A DNA stretch of 26,728 nt from an uncultured Prevotella sp. Lineage in GTDB: Bacteria; Bacteroidota; Bacteroidia; Bacteroidales; Bacteroidaceae. The notes under the pieces were generated by a model. It was not told where the DNA came from. It ran no database searches and saw nothing but the letters and a program-made list of their open reading frames with translations. The translations under genes and the position numbers were made by a program. The stretch spans positions 1 through 26,728 of the forward strand of contig CAKPZC010000031.1 in assembly GCA_934203355.1 (NCBI GenBank), in the 5' to 3' direction. Shown here piece by piece: positions 5,137 to 13,787 of the stretch. How positions within the stretch are numbered: position 1 is the stretch's first letter; every line of letters starts with the position of its first letter.

Positions 5137-6435
5137 ATGGAAAGAAAAACGATTTATCTGTGTCTTGCCCACATGAGTGAGGCTGGTTTGGAACAGAAAT
5201 ACGTTAAGGAGGCTTTCGACACTAATTGGGTGGTGCCGATGGGTCCGAACGTAAATGCTTTCGAGAAAGACTTAAAGAAGTTTGTCTGTAGTCAAACTTC
5301 CAATGAGGAATTAGAAGTTAGGAATGTTGAATTAGAGCGTGAGGTGGTTTGCTTGAGTGCTGGTACTGCTGCTGTTCACTTGGCGTTGATAGGCTGTGGT
5401 GTTAAGGCTGGTGACGAGGTGCTGGTGCAGAGCTTTACGTTCTGTGCTTCGAGTCATCCTATCACTTATCTTGGTGCCAAGCCTGTGTTCGTAGGTTCAG
5501 AGGGTGAAACATGGAACATGGATCCGGCTTTGCTGGAGAAGGCTATTATTGACCGTAAGGAGAAGACAGGTAAATATCCGAAGGCAATTGTGCCTGTGGC
5601 TCTGTATGGTATGCCTTACCGTATCGACGAGATTATGGCTATTGCCGACAAGTATGGCATCCCGGTTGTGGAGGATGCAGCCGAGGGTATGGGATCACGC
5701 TTTGATGGACAAGTGTTGGGTACATTCGGCAAGTATGGTGTGCTGTCGTTTAATGGCAACAAGATGATTACTACTTCGGGTGGTGGTGCTTTGATTTGCC
5801 GTAATGCGGAGGATGCCAACGAGGTGATGTGGTATGCTACACAGGCTCGTGACGCTTATCCTTACTATCAGCATACTGCCATTGGCTACAACTACCGTAT
5901 GTCGAACGTGTGTGCTGGTATCGGTCGCGGTCAGATGACTGTCCTCAATGACCATATTGCCCATCATAAACATGTGCAATCACTCTATGAGGAACTTTTG
6001 AAGGATGTTCCTGGTGTGCATATTCACAAGCAACCTGCCGATAAGCGTTATGATGCTAACTTCTGGCTTTGCGCTGCCACTTTGGACAAGGATGTTAAGA
6101 TTCAAGGTCAGGAGAACGCATACAAGGAAGTTATCAAGACTGCCGTAGGTGGTGCTGCTGGTGTAATCCATGCCGTTGATTCAGCAACAACCGACTGTCA
6201 GCCTAATGATAATGTTGAGGCTTTGCGTGTGTTTATGCTATCGAAGATGGTGGAGTGTCGTCCTGTATGGAAACCTATGCATAAACAACCAGTATATGAG
6301 AGCGCTCCGGTATACACGAATGGGGTAGAGGAGGAACTGTTTAAGGTGGGCTTCTGTCTGCCTGCAGGTCCGTATGTTACGGATGATGACGTGAGATATA
6401 TTGTAGAAAGCATAAAGGAAGCTATAGTAGGCTAA
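5137..6435 (+). CDS. DegT/DnrJ/EryC1/StrS-family PLP aminotransferase
   Basis: A 432-residue sugar-aminotransferase-type enzyme. Landmarks are CLSAGTAAVHLALIGCGV (cofactor phosphate region), GDEVLVQSFTFCASSHPITY, VPVALYGMP, VEDAAEGMGS (Asp that contacts the PLP ring nitrogen) and FNGNKMITTSGGG, where K209 is the expected PLP lysine, followed by YNYRMSNVCAGIGRGQM. Family members aminate nucleotide-linked keto-sugars for surface polysaccharides or glycans; the exact substrate cannot be told. No sugar-pathway gene lies next to it, which is unusual. Residues 57-67 (EELEVRNVELE), just before the conserved region, are encoded by sequence that looks like the intergenic repeat and appear to be an insertion in a surface-exposed part. 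The gene ends 27 nt before a strong terminator. Confidence 0.9.
   Translation: MERKTIYLCLAHMSEAGLEQKYVKEAFDTNWVVPMGPNVNAFEKDLKKFVCSQTSNEELEVRNVELEREVVCLSAGTAAVHLALIGCGVKAGDEVLVQSFTFCASSHPITYLGAKPVFVGSEGETWNMDPALLEKAIIDRKEKTGKYPKAIVPVALYGMPYRIDEIMAIADKYGIPVVEDAAEGMGSRFDGQVLGTFGKYGVLSFNGNKMITTSGGGALICRNAEDANEVMWYATQARDAYPYYQHTAIGYNYRMSNVCAGIGRGQMTVLNDHIAHHKHVQSLYEELLKDVPGVHIHKQPADKRYDANFWLCAATLDKDVKIQGQENAYKEVIKTAVGGAAGVIHAVDSATTDCQPNDNVEALRVFMLSKMVECRPVWKPMHKQPVYESAPVYTNGVEEELFKVGFCLPAGPYVTDDDVRYIVESIKEAIVG
5305..5337 (+). repeat. Array-like repeat inside the aminotransferase gene
   Basis: The 33 bases from GAGGAATTAGAAGTTAGGAA to GTTGAATTAGAG closely resemble the phrases at 297-440 (GAATTAGGAGTTAGGAGTTG and relatives). 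The frame stays open through it, and the flanking codons resume the conserved family sequence. This looks like an in-frame insertion of the intergenic repeat. Confidence 0.6.
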
Positions 6436-6461
6436 GGTAATAGCAGATAAGCAATAGAAAG

Positions 6462-6523
6462 AAGAGCGATTAATTGGCATGTCGTGGTGAATTCACGAAT
6501 GTCGATTAATCGCTCTTTTTTTA
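6462..6523. terminator. Bidirectional terminator between convergent genes
   Basis: AAGAGCGATTAAT (6462-6474) pairs perfectly with ATTAATCGCTCTT (6505-6517), and a T-run follows on the plus strand. A smaller inner stem (CGTG 6483-6486 with CACG 6494-6497) closes part of the loop. It ends the aminotransferase transcript and probably also serves the minus-strand gene that ends at 6531. Confidence 0.88.
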
Positions 6524-6530
6524 TTTAGGC

Positions 6531-7511
6531 TTATCGCTTTACTCTCTCAGTCTCAACCTCAATCTCTCCGAACTCTATCATTGCGTTAAACAGTCGGATT
6601 CCTTTCGCTTTTATCAGATCGTCCACCGTGATAAAGGCCTCTTTAATGAGTCCCTTGTCCAGAAGATAGGCTCGTTGGGTGCCTTGGAGCAATGGATGTT
6701 TAGGTGTGAGCCAATCGTTGCCATCGAAGATAGCGATGTTGGTGAAGGACGTGTCGGTGACGAGATTGTTTTTGATGATGACGATTTCGTCGCAGTTGCC
6801 TTTCTGGGCTGTAAGGGCGTTGAGAGAGGAGCGGTCGCAACTCTTGAAACTATAGTCAATAGAGTTGTCGTAGACTATTTGCAGAGAATTGATAGAGCGC
6901 ATGGAGTAGGGAGCGTATTCTACAAGTTCAACGCCGTTCTCGCCGTATACCACGCGAGCCTTAAATAGCGACATATCCTCCTTGGGTGAAACAAGTTGAG
7001 CTAAGCAAGGCATAGGTTTAAGTGCAAGTTTTGGAAATAAGTGGTGGATTGTTCTTTCCATTCTTGCTTGATGGTAAGGGAGATTTAAAGCTATGCCATT
7101 CTCAATTTTTATAGTCTCAACGAATTTCTGGTTCATTTGCCTTGATTGATATTTTACTCTAACGCTTTTGGGTAACTTATTGACAATCACTTCGTAAGAT
7201 TCCCTTATAATCGCCGTTACGAAATCATGCTCAAGCTGTTCGAAGAAAACATCACTCCAATGTTTCTTGTTCCAATGGAAGGCAGGAGTGATGGCTGAAT
7301 ATTGCTCGCGTAGCTCCTCGTTTCTTTCAGGAGACAGCTTGCATGCAAATCTCAACATACTTTCGTTCATGGCAAACTTGTCACCACCAAGCCAAAGACA
7401 AAGGAAAATTTTGCCTTCGACACGGAAGGTTATATTGTCGTCGCCAAAAGGCTGATCTTCGGTTACACCAAGTAAAGACAAAGTGAAATCTCTGACTTGT
7501 TCAATGTTCAT
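6531..7511 (-). CDS. MmcQ/YjbR domain fused to class IV PLP enzyme
   Basis: A single 326-residue frame with two recognisable parts. Residues 1-~120 match the MmcQ/YjbR family (VRDFTLSLLGVTEDQPFGDD, FACKLSPERNEELREQY, HWNKKHWSDVFF), a small DNA-binding-like fold of unclear role. Residues ~127-326 match class IV aminotransferases, close to aminodeoxychorismate-lyase-like proteins (FVETIKIENGIALNLPYHQA, SFKSCDRSSLNAL with K223 as the likely PLP lysine, NNLVTDTSFTNIAIFDG). The second part begins at Met127, which looks like the former start of a separate gene. The reaction is unknown; folate-type lyase or amino-acid aminotransferase are the options. The start at 7511 is preceded by a minus-strand TAACTTTG promoter core. 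The gene is divergent from ileS. Confidence 0.82.
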   Translation of the reverse strand: MNIEQVRDFTLSLLGVTEDQPFGDDNITFRVEGKIFLCLWLGGDKFAMNESMLRFACKLSPERNEELREQYSAITPAFHWNKKHWSDVFFEQLEHDFVTAIIRESYEVIVNKLPKSVRVKYQSRQMNQKFVETIKIENGIALNLPYHQARMERTIHHLFPKLALKPMPCLAQLVSPKEDMSLFKARVVYGENGVELVEYAPYSMRSINSLQIVYDNSIDYSFKSCDRSSLNALTAQKGNCDEIVIIKNNLVTDTSFTNIAIFDGNDWLTPKHPLLQGTQRAYLLDKGLIKEAFITVDDLIKAKGIRLFNAMIEFGEIEVETERVKR

Positions 7512-7543
7512 AATTTTTTGTATGTTTAATTAAATATTGTGCA

Positions 7544-7551
7544 CAAAGTTA
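7544..7551 (-). promoter_or_regulatory. -7 promoter element for the minus-strand fusion gene
   Basis: The minus strand reads TAACTTTG here, 33 nt before the start codon of the gene beginning at 7511. A -33 TTTG at the expected distance is not evident, so only the core element is claimed. Confidence 0.5.
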
Positions 7552-7617
7552 CATATAATCGCTTATAATCAGTATTTTTTTACATATAATATCGCACGTA
7601 TGTCCTCGTTTTTCATT

Positions 7618-7625
7618 AACTTTGC
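7618..7625 (+). promoter_or_regulatory. -7 promoter element for ileS
   Basis: TAACTTTG at 7618-7625 is followed by GCATCC and a leader of about 45 nt to the ileS start at 7676. No clear -33 TTTG stands at 19-20 nt upstream. Confidence 0.55.
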
Positions 7626-7675
7626 ATCCGTTATAACAATTTTGAGGAAATAAATACAAAACGATTAATATAAAA

Positions 7676-10600
7676 ATGTCAAACAAGTTTGTTGAACACA
7701 AGGGTTTCAATCTTGTAGAAACCAACAAGGAAGTTTTGGACAAGTGGATGGCTGAGGATGTCTTCCACAAGTCAATCGACGAGCGCGAGGGCTGTCCGCA
7801 GTTTGTATTCTTCGAGGGTCCTCCCTCTGCCAACGGCCATCCTGGCATTCATCACGTATTGGCACGTGCCATTAAAGACACATTCAACCGTTATAAGACT
7901 ATGCAGGGATTTCAGGTTCACCGCAAGGCGGGCTGGGACACTCACGGACTTCCTGTGGAGCTTGGTGTTGAGAAGGAACTCGGAATCACAAAGAAGGACA
8001 TCGACAACAAGGCTTCGGAGAAGTATATCTCTACCGAGGACTACAATAAGAAATGTCGCGAGAACGTGATGATGTTTACTGCAGAGTGGCGTAAACTTAC
8101 TGAGGAGATGGGCTACTTCGTAGACCTCGACCATCCGTATATCACATACGACAACAAGTATATCGAGACTTTGTGGTGGCTTCTGAAGCAGCTCTACAAC
8201 AAGGGACTGCTCTACAAAGGCTACACTATTCAGCCTTACTCGCCAGGTGCAGGTACTGGATTGTCGTCGCATGAGCTCAACCAGCCTGGTTGCTACCGCG
8301 ACGTGAAGGACCTCACAGCTACTGTGCAGTTCCTCATCAAGGACCCGAAGGAAGAATGGACAAAGTGGGGCAAGCCATATTTCGTGGCATGGACAACCAC
8401 ACCATGGACATTGCCTTCGAACGTTGCGCTTTGTGTTGGACCGAAGATTGACTATGTTTCGGTTGAGACATACAACCTCTATAGCGGAGAACCAATCACT
8501 CTCGTTATGGCAGAAAATCTTGTTAAGGCATACTTGAAACCAGAGCAGGAATGTGCTGATGGAGAGCTACTTCCGTTTGATAAGGAGAAGAAACAATGTC
8601 CGTGGCGCATTACCGGCAAGTTTAAGGGAACCGAACTTGAGGGCATGCATTATGAGCAGCTCATGCCATGGGTTAAGCCATGCGAGAAGGTTGACGACTT
8701 CGCTCCTAAGTTTGTTATTGACTATGCCGAGGCTCACCCAGAGAAGGTGTTCACAGGCGAGGACGGTCGCGACAAGTTTGTTGAGATGGAGAGCGAGGCT
8801 TTCCGTGTAATCCTCGGCGACTACGTTACAACCGACGACGGTACTGGTATTGTGCATATTGCTCCTACCTTTGGTGCCGACGACGCCAAGGTGGCTAAGG
8901 ATGCCAATATCCCAGCTCTTTACCTCATCAACAAGAAGGGCGAGACACGTCCGATGGTTGACCTTCAGGGTAAGTTCTACCTCATCGACGAACTTGACGC
9001 TAACTTCGTGAAGGCTTGTGTCGACAACGAGAAGTATGGTCATCACGCAGGTAGCTACGTTAAGAACGCTTACGATCCACAATTCAACCAGAACGGTGTT
9101 TGGGACAAGAAGGCTTCGGACAAGGCCGAGGACCTCAATGTGGTGCTTTGCTACGAACTGAAGCAGGAGGGCAAGGCATTCAAGACCGAGAAACACGTGC
9201 ACAACTATCCCCATTGCTGGCGCACGGACAAGCCAATCCTTTACTATCCGCTTGACAGCTGGTTTATCAAGGACACAGCTCGCAAGGAGCGTATGGTGGA
9301 ACTCAATAAGACTATCAACTGGCAACCAGAATCGACCGGTACCGGACGCTTCGGCAATTGGCTTGAGAACCTCAACGATTGGAACCTCTCGCGTTCACGT
9401 TTCTGGGGAACACCGCTGCCTATCTGGCGCGACGAGAACCGTGGCGAGAAGTGCATAGGCTCGCTTGAGGAGCTCTATGCGGAGATAGAGAAGTCGGTAG
9501 CCGCAGGCGTGATGAAGAGCAACCCAATGAAGGACAAGGGATTCGTTCCTGGCGACTACTCTCAGGAGAACTACGACAAGATAGACCTACACCGCCCATA
9601 TGTTGACTATATCGTGCTCGTGAACGACGAGGGCAAACCAATGTATCGCGAGTCAGACCTTATCGACGTTTGGTTCGATTCAGGCTCTATGCCTTACGCT
9701 CAGCTCCACTATCCGTTTGAGGGCGAGATGTCGCGTGGCACAGAAGAAGACCGCAAGGCTCTTGTGAACAGCACATATGAGGGCTTCGCCATAGCTCCTA
9801 AGTTCTATCCAGCCGACTTCATCAACGAGGGCGTAGACCAGACACGTGGATGGTTCTTCACTCTCCATGCCATAGCAACTATGGTGTTCGACTCGGTTGC
9901 GTTCAAGAACGTAATCTCTTCGGGACTCGTTCTGGATGCTAAGGGCAACAAGATGTCAAAGCACTTGGGCAACGCCGTTAATCCGTTTGAGCAGATAGAG
10001 AAGTACGGAGCCGACGCTGTGCGCTTCTACATGATGACCAACTCGGAGCCTTGGGACAACCTCAAGTATGACGAGAAGGGCGTAGACGAGGTGCGCCGCA
10101 AGTTCTTCGGCACATTATATAATACATATTCATTCTTCTCGGGTTATGCCAACGTGGACGCATTTGACAACAAGGCTGCACAGGTGGCCGTAGCAGAGCG
10201 TCCCGAGATTGACCGTTGGGTGCTCTCGGTACTTAATACCCTCGTGAAGGGTGTGCAGAAGGAGATGGAGAACTATGACCCGACACGCGCAGGTCGACTC
10301 ATCGAGGACTTCGTGAACAACGACCTCTCTAACTGGTATGTTCGCTTGAACCGTAAACGTTTCTGGGGTAAGGAAATGTCGCAGGACAAGCTTGCCGCTT
10401 ATCAGACACTCTATACCTGTCTGACTACAGTAGCAAAACTCCTCGCTCCGTTTGCTCCGTTCTTTGCCGACCAGTTGTTCTGCGACCTTGGTGCCGCACA
10501 GCTTGAGGGTACAACATCTGTACATCTCGCCAAGTTCCCCGTAGCTGACGAACAGCTCATCGATAACGAGCTTGAGGAGCGCATGGGAATGGCGCAGAAG

Positions 10601-11299
10601 ATTACATCTATGGTGCATGCCCTTCGCAAGAAGGTGAACATCGCCGTGCGCCAGCCGCTTCAGGCAATCATGATTCCTGCTGTAGACAACGAGCAACGTC
10701 GCCACATCGAGGCTGTCAAGGACCTTATTCTCTCGGAGGTGAATGTTAAGGAACTTCGTTTTGTTGAGGGTTCGGGCGTATTGGTAAAGAAGGTGAAGTG
10801 TAACTTCCGCACTATGGGCAAGAAGTTTGGTAAACTGATGAAGGGTATTGCTGCCGCTATGTCGGCACTCGACCAGGAGCAGATTGCAGAACTCGAGACC
10901 AATGGCAAGATAGCTGTCGACGTAGAGGGCAACTCAGTAGAGGTGGAGGCTGCCGATGTAGAGATTATCTCGGAGGACATTCCGGGCTGGCTCGTGAGCA
11001 ACGAGGGTAAGCTTACGGTGGCTCTTGAGATTGAACTCAACGACGAACTGCGTAACGAAGGTATGGCACGCGAGCTTATCTCGCGCATCCAGAACCTCCG
11101 CAAGGAGACAGGACTTGAGATTACCGACCGCATACACGTGACACTCACTCCGAACGAGAAGGTGGAGAAGGCTGTGGCTGGATTTGCCGACTACATACAG
11201 TCGCAGGTGCTTGCTCTCGACATTACTCTTGCCGACAACGACGGAGCAGAGACTGAATTCGACGACTTCAAGATTAACATCAAGGTCGTAAAAGCATAA
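7676..11299 (+). CDS. ileS: Isoleucyl-tRNA synthetase
   Basis: A 1207-residue class I synthetase that joins isoleucine to its tRNA in the cytoplasm. The signature HIGH region is GHPGIHH at residues 54-60 (preceded by FFEGPPSAN), and the KMSKS loop is KMSKH at 759-763. Between them are the WTTTPWTLPSN editing-domain motif and DWNLSRSRFWGTPLPIW. WFDSGSMPYAQ and DQTRGWFFTLHA precede the KMSKS loop. The C-terminal ~200 residues form the anticodon-binding region and extra tail. The length fits the long, eukaryote-like type common in Bacteroidota (about 1100-1200 residues), the type often insensitive to mupirocin; that property is not tested here. It starts a conserved housekeeping block followed by the DksA-like gene and lspA. 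Confidence 0.98.
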   Translation: MSNKFVEHKGFNLVETNKEVLDKWMAEDVFHKSIDEREGCPQFVFFEGPPSANGHPGIHHVLARAIKDTFNRYKTMQGFQVHRKAGWDTHGLPVELGVEKELGITKKDIDNKASEKYISTEDYNKKCRENVMMFTAEWRKLTEEMGYFVDLDHPYITYDNKYIETLWWLLKQLYNKGLLYKGYTIQPYSPGAGTGLSSHELNQPGCYRDVKDLTATVQFLIKDPKEEWTKWGKPYFVAWTTTPWTLPSNVALCVGPKIDYVSVETYNLYSGEPITLVMAENLVKAYLKPEQECADGELLPFDKEKKQCPWRITGKFKGTELEGMHYEQLMPWVKPCEKVDDFAPKFVIDYAEAHPEKVFTGEDGRDKFVEMESEAFRVILGDYVTTDDGTGIVHIAPTFGADDAKVAKDANIPALYLINKKGETRPMVDLQGKFYLIDELDANFVKACVDNEKYGHHAGSYVKNAYDPQFNQNGVWDKKASDKAEDLNVVLCYELKQEGKAFKTEKHVHNYPHCWRTDKPILYYPLDSWFIKDTARKERMVELNKTINWQPESTGTGRFGNWLENLNDWNLSRSRFWGTPLPIWRDENRGEKCIGSLEELYAEIEKSVAAGVMKSNPMKDKGFVPGDYSQENYDKIDLHRPYVDYIVLVNDEGKPMYRESDLIDVWFDSGSMPYAQLHYPFEGEMSRGTEEDRKALVNSTYEGFAIAPKFYPADFINEGVDQTRGWFFTLHAIATMVFDSVAFKNVISSGLVLDAKGNKMSKHLGNAVNPFEQIEKYGADAVRFYMMTNSEPWDNLKYDEKGVDEVRRKFFGTLYNTYSFFSGYANVDAFDNKAAQVAVAERPEIDRWVLSVLNTLVKGVQKEMENYDPTRAGRLIEDFVNNDLSNWYVRLNRKRFWGKEMSQDKLAAYQTLYTCLTTVAKLLAPFAPFFADQLFCDLGAAQLEGTTSVHLAKFPVADEQLIDNELEERMGMAQKITSMVHALRKKVNIAVRQPLQAIMIPAVDNEQRRHIEAVKDLILSEVNVKELRFVEGSGVLVKKVKCNFRTMGKKFGKLMKGIAAAMSALDQEQIAELETNGKIAVDVEGNSVEVEAADVEIISEDIPGWLVSNEGKLTVALEIELNDELRNEGMARELISRIQNLRKETGLEITDRIHVTLTPNEKVEKAVAGFADYIQSQVLALDITLADNDGAETEFDDFKINIKVVKA

Positions 11300-11500
11300 T
11301 ATTTCCGGGAGGTTCGCCTTGTTGCCGTACCCTACAACCGATGGTGGCATTCAAGTATATGAAATGCAAAGAATAAATAAGATGAAATAAATCTATGAGA
11401 TGCAGTAAATATACAAGATGCGATCAGGTAGAGTGGTGCGGCTACAAGCCGTACCTCCTATACTATTAAATACCTAACTCAATAAAAACCAACAACAATC
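11300..11500 (+). other. Intergenic stretch with hairpin
   Basis: No gene is seen in these 201 bases. The one notable element is a hairpin with arms GGTGCGGCT (11435-11443) and AGCCGTACC (11447-11455), nine pairs including one G-T, around a 3-nt loop. No T-run follows, so it is at best a weak terminator or a processing site between ileS and the DksA-like gene. Confidence 0.5.
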
Positions 11501-11881
11501 ATGGCAGAAAAGACACGTTACTCTGATGATGAACTCCAGGAGTTCAAGGAGATTATAAATGAAAAACTGAAGCTCGCACGACGCGATTTCAACTCAATGA
11601 TGGAGCAACTGCGCAATTCATCCGACAACTCAGCCGACGACACAGCCCCAACATACAAGGCACTTGAGGAAGGCTCGGCAGCACAGTCGAAGGAGGAGAT
11701 TGCCCAGATGGCAAACCGCCAGCAGAAATTCATCCAAGGATTGGAGGCTGCTCTCGTACGCATCGAGAACAAGACCTACGGCATCGACCGCATGACGGGA
11801 GAACTGATACCGAAGGAACGTCTGCGTGCAGTGCCCCACGCTACTCTAAGCGTGGCGTCAAAGAACGCTCGTAAAAAATAA
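11501..11881 (+). CDS. DksA/TraR-family protein without zinc-finger cysteines
   Basis: A 126-residue protein with an acidic N-terminal coiled-coil (ELQEFKEIINEKLKLARRDF onward) and the DksA/TraR C-terminal signature YGIDRMTGELIPKERLRAVP followed by HATLSV. Family members enter the secondary channel of RNA polymerase and alter promoter response, often with ppGpp. In classical members four cysteines bind zinc (YGiC--CG, then C--C). Here every one of these positions is another residue, so the fold must hold without zinc, as in other cysteine-poor DksA relatives. It lies two bases before lspA, so the two are surely co-transcribed. It may act as a growth-rate regulator, but this is inferred from the family only. 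Confidence 0.85.
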   Translation: MAEKTRYSDDELQEFKEIINEKLKLARRDFNSMMEQLRNSSDNSADDTAPTYKALEEGSAAQSKEEIAQMANRQQKFIQGLEAALVRIENKTYGIDRMTGELIPKERLRAVPHATLSVASKNARKK

Positions 11882-11883
11882 AC

Positions 11884-12561
11884 ATGAAAAAATCGAACAA
11901 ACATTTTGGCAATGGATGGCTTGCGGTGGTTATTGTCGCCGCAATCCTCATTGTCGACCAAATCATAAAGATAGAGGTAAAGACAAACATGTCGCTGGGT
12001 GAGGCCCTGCGCGTGACCGACTGGTTCTATATAGAGTTTATCGAGAACAACGGTATGGCTTATGGCATGACATTCATCAACAAGCTCGTGCTCTCGCTAT
12101 TCAGGATGTTCGCGATAAGCGGAATTGGATGGTATATATATAAGGTGGTGAAGTCGGGCATTTTCTCCACAGGATATGTGGTGTGCCTTGCAATGGTGTT
12201 GGCTGGAGCCGCGGGCAACTTGATAGACTGTATGTTCTATGGGTTGATATTCGACGCCTCAACCCACTTCAGCGTGGCAGACTTTGTGCCATTCGGAACA
12301 GGCTATTCATCGTTCCTGCATGGCAAGGTGGTGGACATGTTCTATTTCCCCATTATTGAAACCACATGGCCTGATTGGGTGCCAATGTTCGGAGGCGACG
12401 AGTTTGTTTTCTTCTCGCCAGTATTCAATTTTGCCGACTCATGCATAAGCGTCGGAGTGGCCCTGCTTTTGTTGTTCTTCCGTGGCGACCTTGAGCGCAT
12501 GTCGGAGGCATGGCGTAAGCCTGAGCCTAAGGCAGAAATCGACGAATCGGCTAATTCATAG
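11884..12561 (+). CDS. lspA: Lipoprotein signal peptidase (signal peptidase II)
   Basis: A 225-residue membrane aspartyl protease that removes signal peptides from diacylglyceryl-modified prolipoproteins in the inner membrane. Four hydrophobic segments are visible (about 11-30, 66-86, 97-118, 181-199). The catalytic aspartates are D115 in AGNLIDCMFYG and D185 in FNFADSCISVG; FIENNGMAYGM is the third conserved motif. A longer stretch at ~120-180, including HGKVVDMFYFP, is larger than in Proteobacteria and typical of Bacteroidota LspA. The next gene encodes a lipoprotein, which would be one of its substrates. It sits in an apparent operon with the DksA-like gene (2-nt gap) and the DUF4296 gene (11-nt gap). 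Confidence 0.96.
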   Translation: MKKSNKHFGNGWLAVVIVAAILIVDQIIKIEVKTNMSLGEALRVTDWFYIEFIENNGMAYGMTFINKLVLSLFRMFAISGIGWYIYKVVKSGIFSTGYVVCLAMVLAGAAGNLIDCMFYGLIFDASTHFSVADFVPFGTGYSSFLHGKVVDMFYFPIIETTWPDWVPMFGGDEFVFFSPVFNFADSCISVGVALLLLFFRGDLERMSEAWRKPEPKAEIDESANS

Positions 12562-12572
12562 TAATTACCCAT

Positions 12573-13541
12573 ATGAAGTTAAAGAAATTATTGCTTTGTG
12601 CTGTTGCTGTCGTTCTTGTTGGTATGACGGCAGTTAGTTGCAAACCTGGTATTCCCAGTCGCTATCTACAGCCCGACGAGTTGGCAGACATTCTTTACGA
12701 CTATCATGTGGCACAGGGTATTGCCCAAAGCCAAAATGACACGATTGCCCTGCGCACTTACAGATTGAGTATACTGAAAAAATATGGTGTAGAGAAAGCC
12801 GACTTCGACTCTTCGATGGTCTACTACACGCGTCATACCGAACTGTTGGAGAAGGTGTACACTAAAATATCCGACCGTCTCAATAAGGAGGCTGTGGCTC
12901 TTGGTGGAGCTTCGCTTCGGACGGGAGATGAAATATCAAGTTCTGACACTACAAACATCTGGCGTCAGTCGCCAGCGTTTGTTCTTTCTCCTTATGCTGC
13001 AACCAACCGCTTGGCGTTCGAGATAAAAGCCGACTCCTCGTATCATGCTGGCGATAGGCTCATACTCGACTTCGATGCCCAATTTATCTATCAGGACGGA
13101 ATACGCGACGGAGCAGCCATGCTTGCTGTCACCTACGACAACGACAGCATAGAATACATCAATAACAGCGTGATGTCGTCGACGCATTATCACATGCAAA
13201 TCAACAATACGGGTCGTCTTGGCATCAAGTCGGTGCGCGGATATTGGATTCTTTCTGCCAACTCTTCGGGAGAAGCCTCGTCGTCGACAACGCTGAAGGT
13301 ATTTGTGGTCTACAACGTGAGATTGATACGCATGCACACCAAGGAGGAGAAAATGACTGAAACGGCAGATGGCTCAGAGAAGACAGACTCATTAAAGAAC
13401 AGTAGGACTTCGGCTGAAAAGCGAACTGACAGTATTCAGTCGGGAACTAAAGGTGAGCCTGCTAATGGAGAAGCTCCGCTTAAACTCTCTGCTCAACCGA
13501 TTAAGGTTCTTCCTCCCCAAGAAAAATTGCATCGTCCATGA
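12573..13541 (+). CDS. DUF4296-type lipoprotein
   Basis: A 322-residue predicted lipoprotein. The N-terminus has a Lys-rich start, a hydrophobic core and a lipobox ending TAVSC with C23 as the lipidation site. SRYLQPDELADILYDYHVAQ (from ~29) is the DUF4296 signature, followed by a helical region and a beta-rich part (residues ~120-255). The last ~65 residues are charged and probably disordered. DUF4296 proteins occur mainly in Bacteroidota, often next to lspA, and their function is not defined. It overlaps the following gene by four bases (ATGA), so translation of the two is probably coupled. Confidence 0.85.
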   Translation: MKLKKLLLCAVAVVLVGMTAVSCKPGIPSRYLQPDELADILYDYHVAQGIAQSQNDTIALRTYRLSILKKYGVEKADFDSSMVYYTRHTELLEKVYTKISDRLNKEAVALGGASLRTGDEISSSDTTNIWRQSPAFVLSPYAATNRLAFEIKADSSYHAGDRLILDFDAQFIYQDGIRDGAAMLAVTYDNDSIEYINNSVMSSTHYHMQINNTGRLGIKSVRGYWILSANSSGEASSSTTLKVFVVYNVRLIRMHTKEEKMTETADGSEKTDSLKNSRTSAEKRTDSIQSGTKGEPANGEAPLKLSAQPIKVLPPQEKLHRP

Positions 13542-13759
13542 GCCGATTCTTAGCAGCCAACCACGTAGCGACTGAGGATGGTGTGGTATTCTCGCCAGGC
13601 GTTGTGAGGATAAATAATAAGGAAGTGACCCACATCGAAAAGCTTGATGGCGAACGACCCTTCACAGAATGGCTTGGAGGGGAAATCATAGTAAGACGAA
13701 TGCCCGACGGCAGTTTGAGAGCCTACAAGGACGAGCAGTTGCTAATAGATTACGAATAA
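13538..13759 (+). CDS. 73-aa conserved-looking hypothetical protein
   Basis: A 73-residue protein (start MSRFLAANHVATEDGVVFSP) overlapping the DUF4296 gene by four bases and followed 28 nt later by nadC. The sequence GVVRINNKEVTHIEKLDGER and WLGGEIIVRRMPDG suggests a small all-beta protein without a signal peptide or membrane segment. I do not recognise a family. Its place within the lspA-DUF4296-nadC run and its overlap with the lipoprotein gene argue that it is a genuine gene. Confidence 0.7.
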   Translation: MSRFLAANHVATEDGVVFSPGVVRINNKEVTHIEKLDGERPFTEWLGGEIIVRRMPDGSLRAYKDEQLLIDYE

Positions 13760-13787
13760 AAAAATAATTACTAAAAAATAGAAAATT

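Noticed and set aside
7772..8272. Long minus-strand frames within ileS (also 8567-9325, 10130-10705)
   Set aside because: Codon bias of the ileS gene keeps the antisense frames open; they have no start context or family resemblance.
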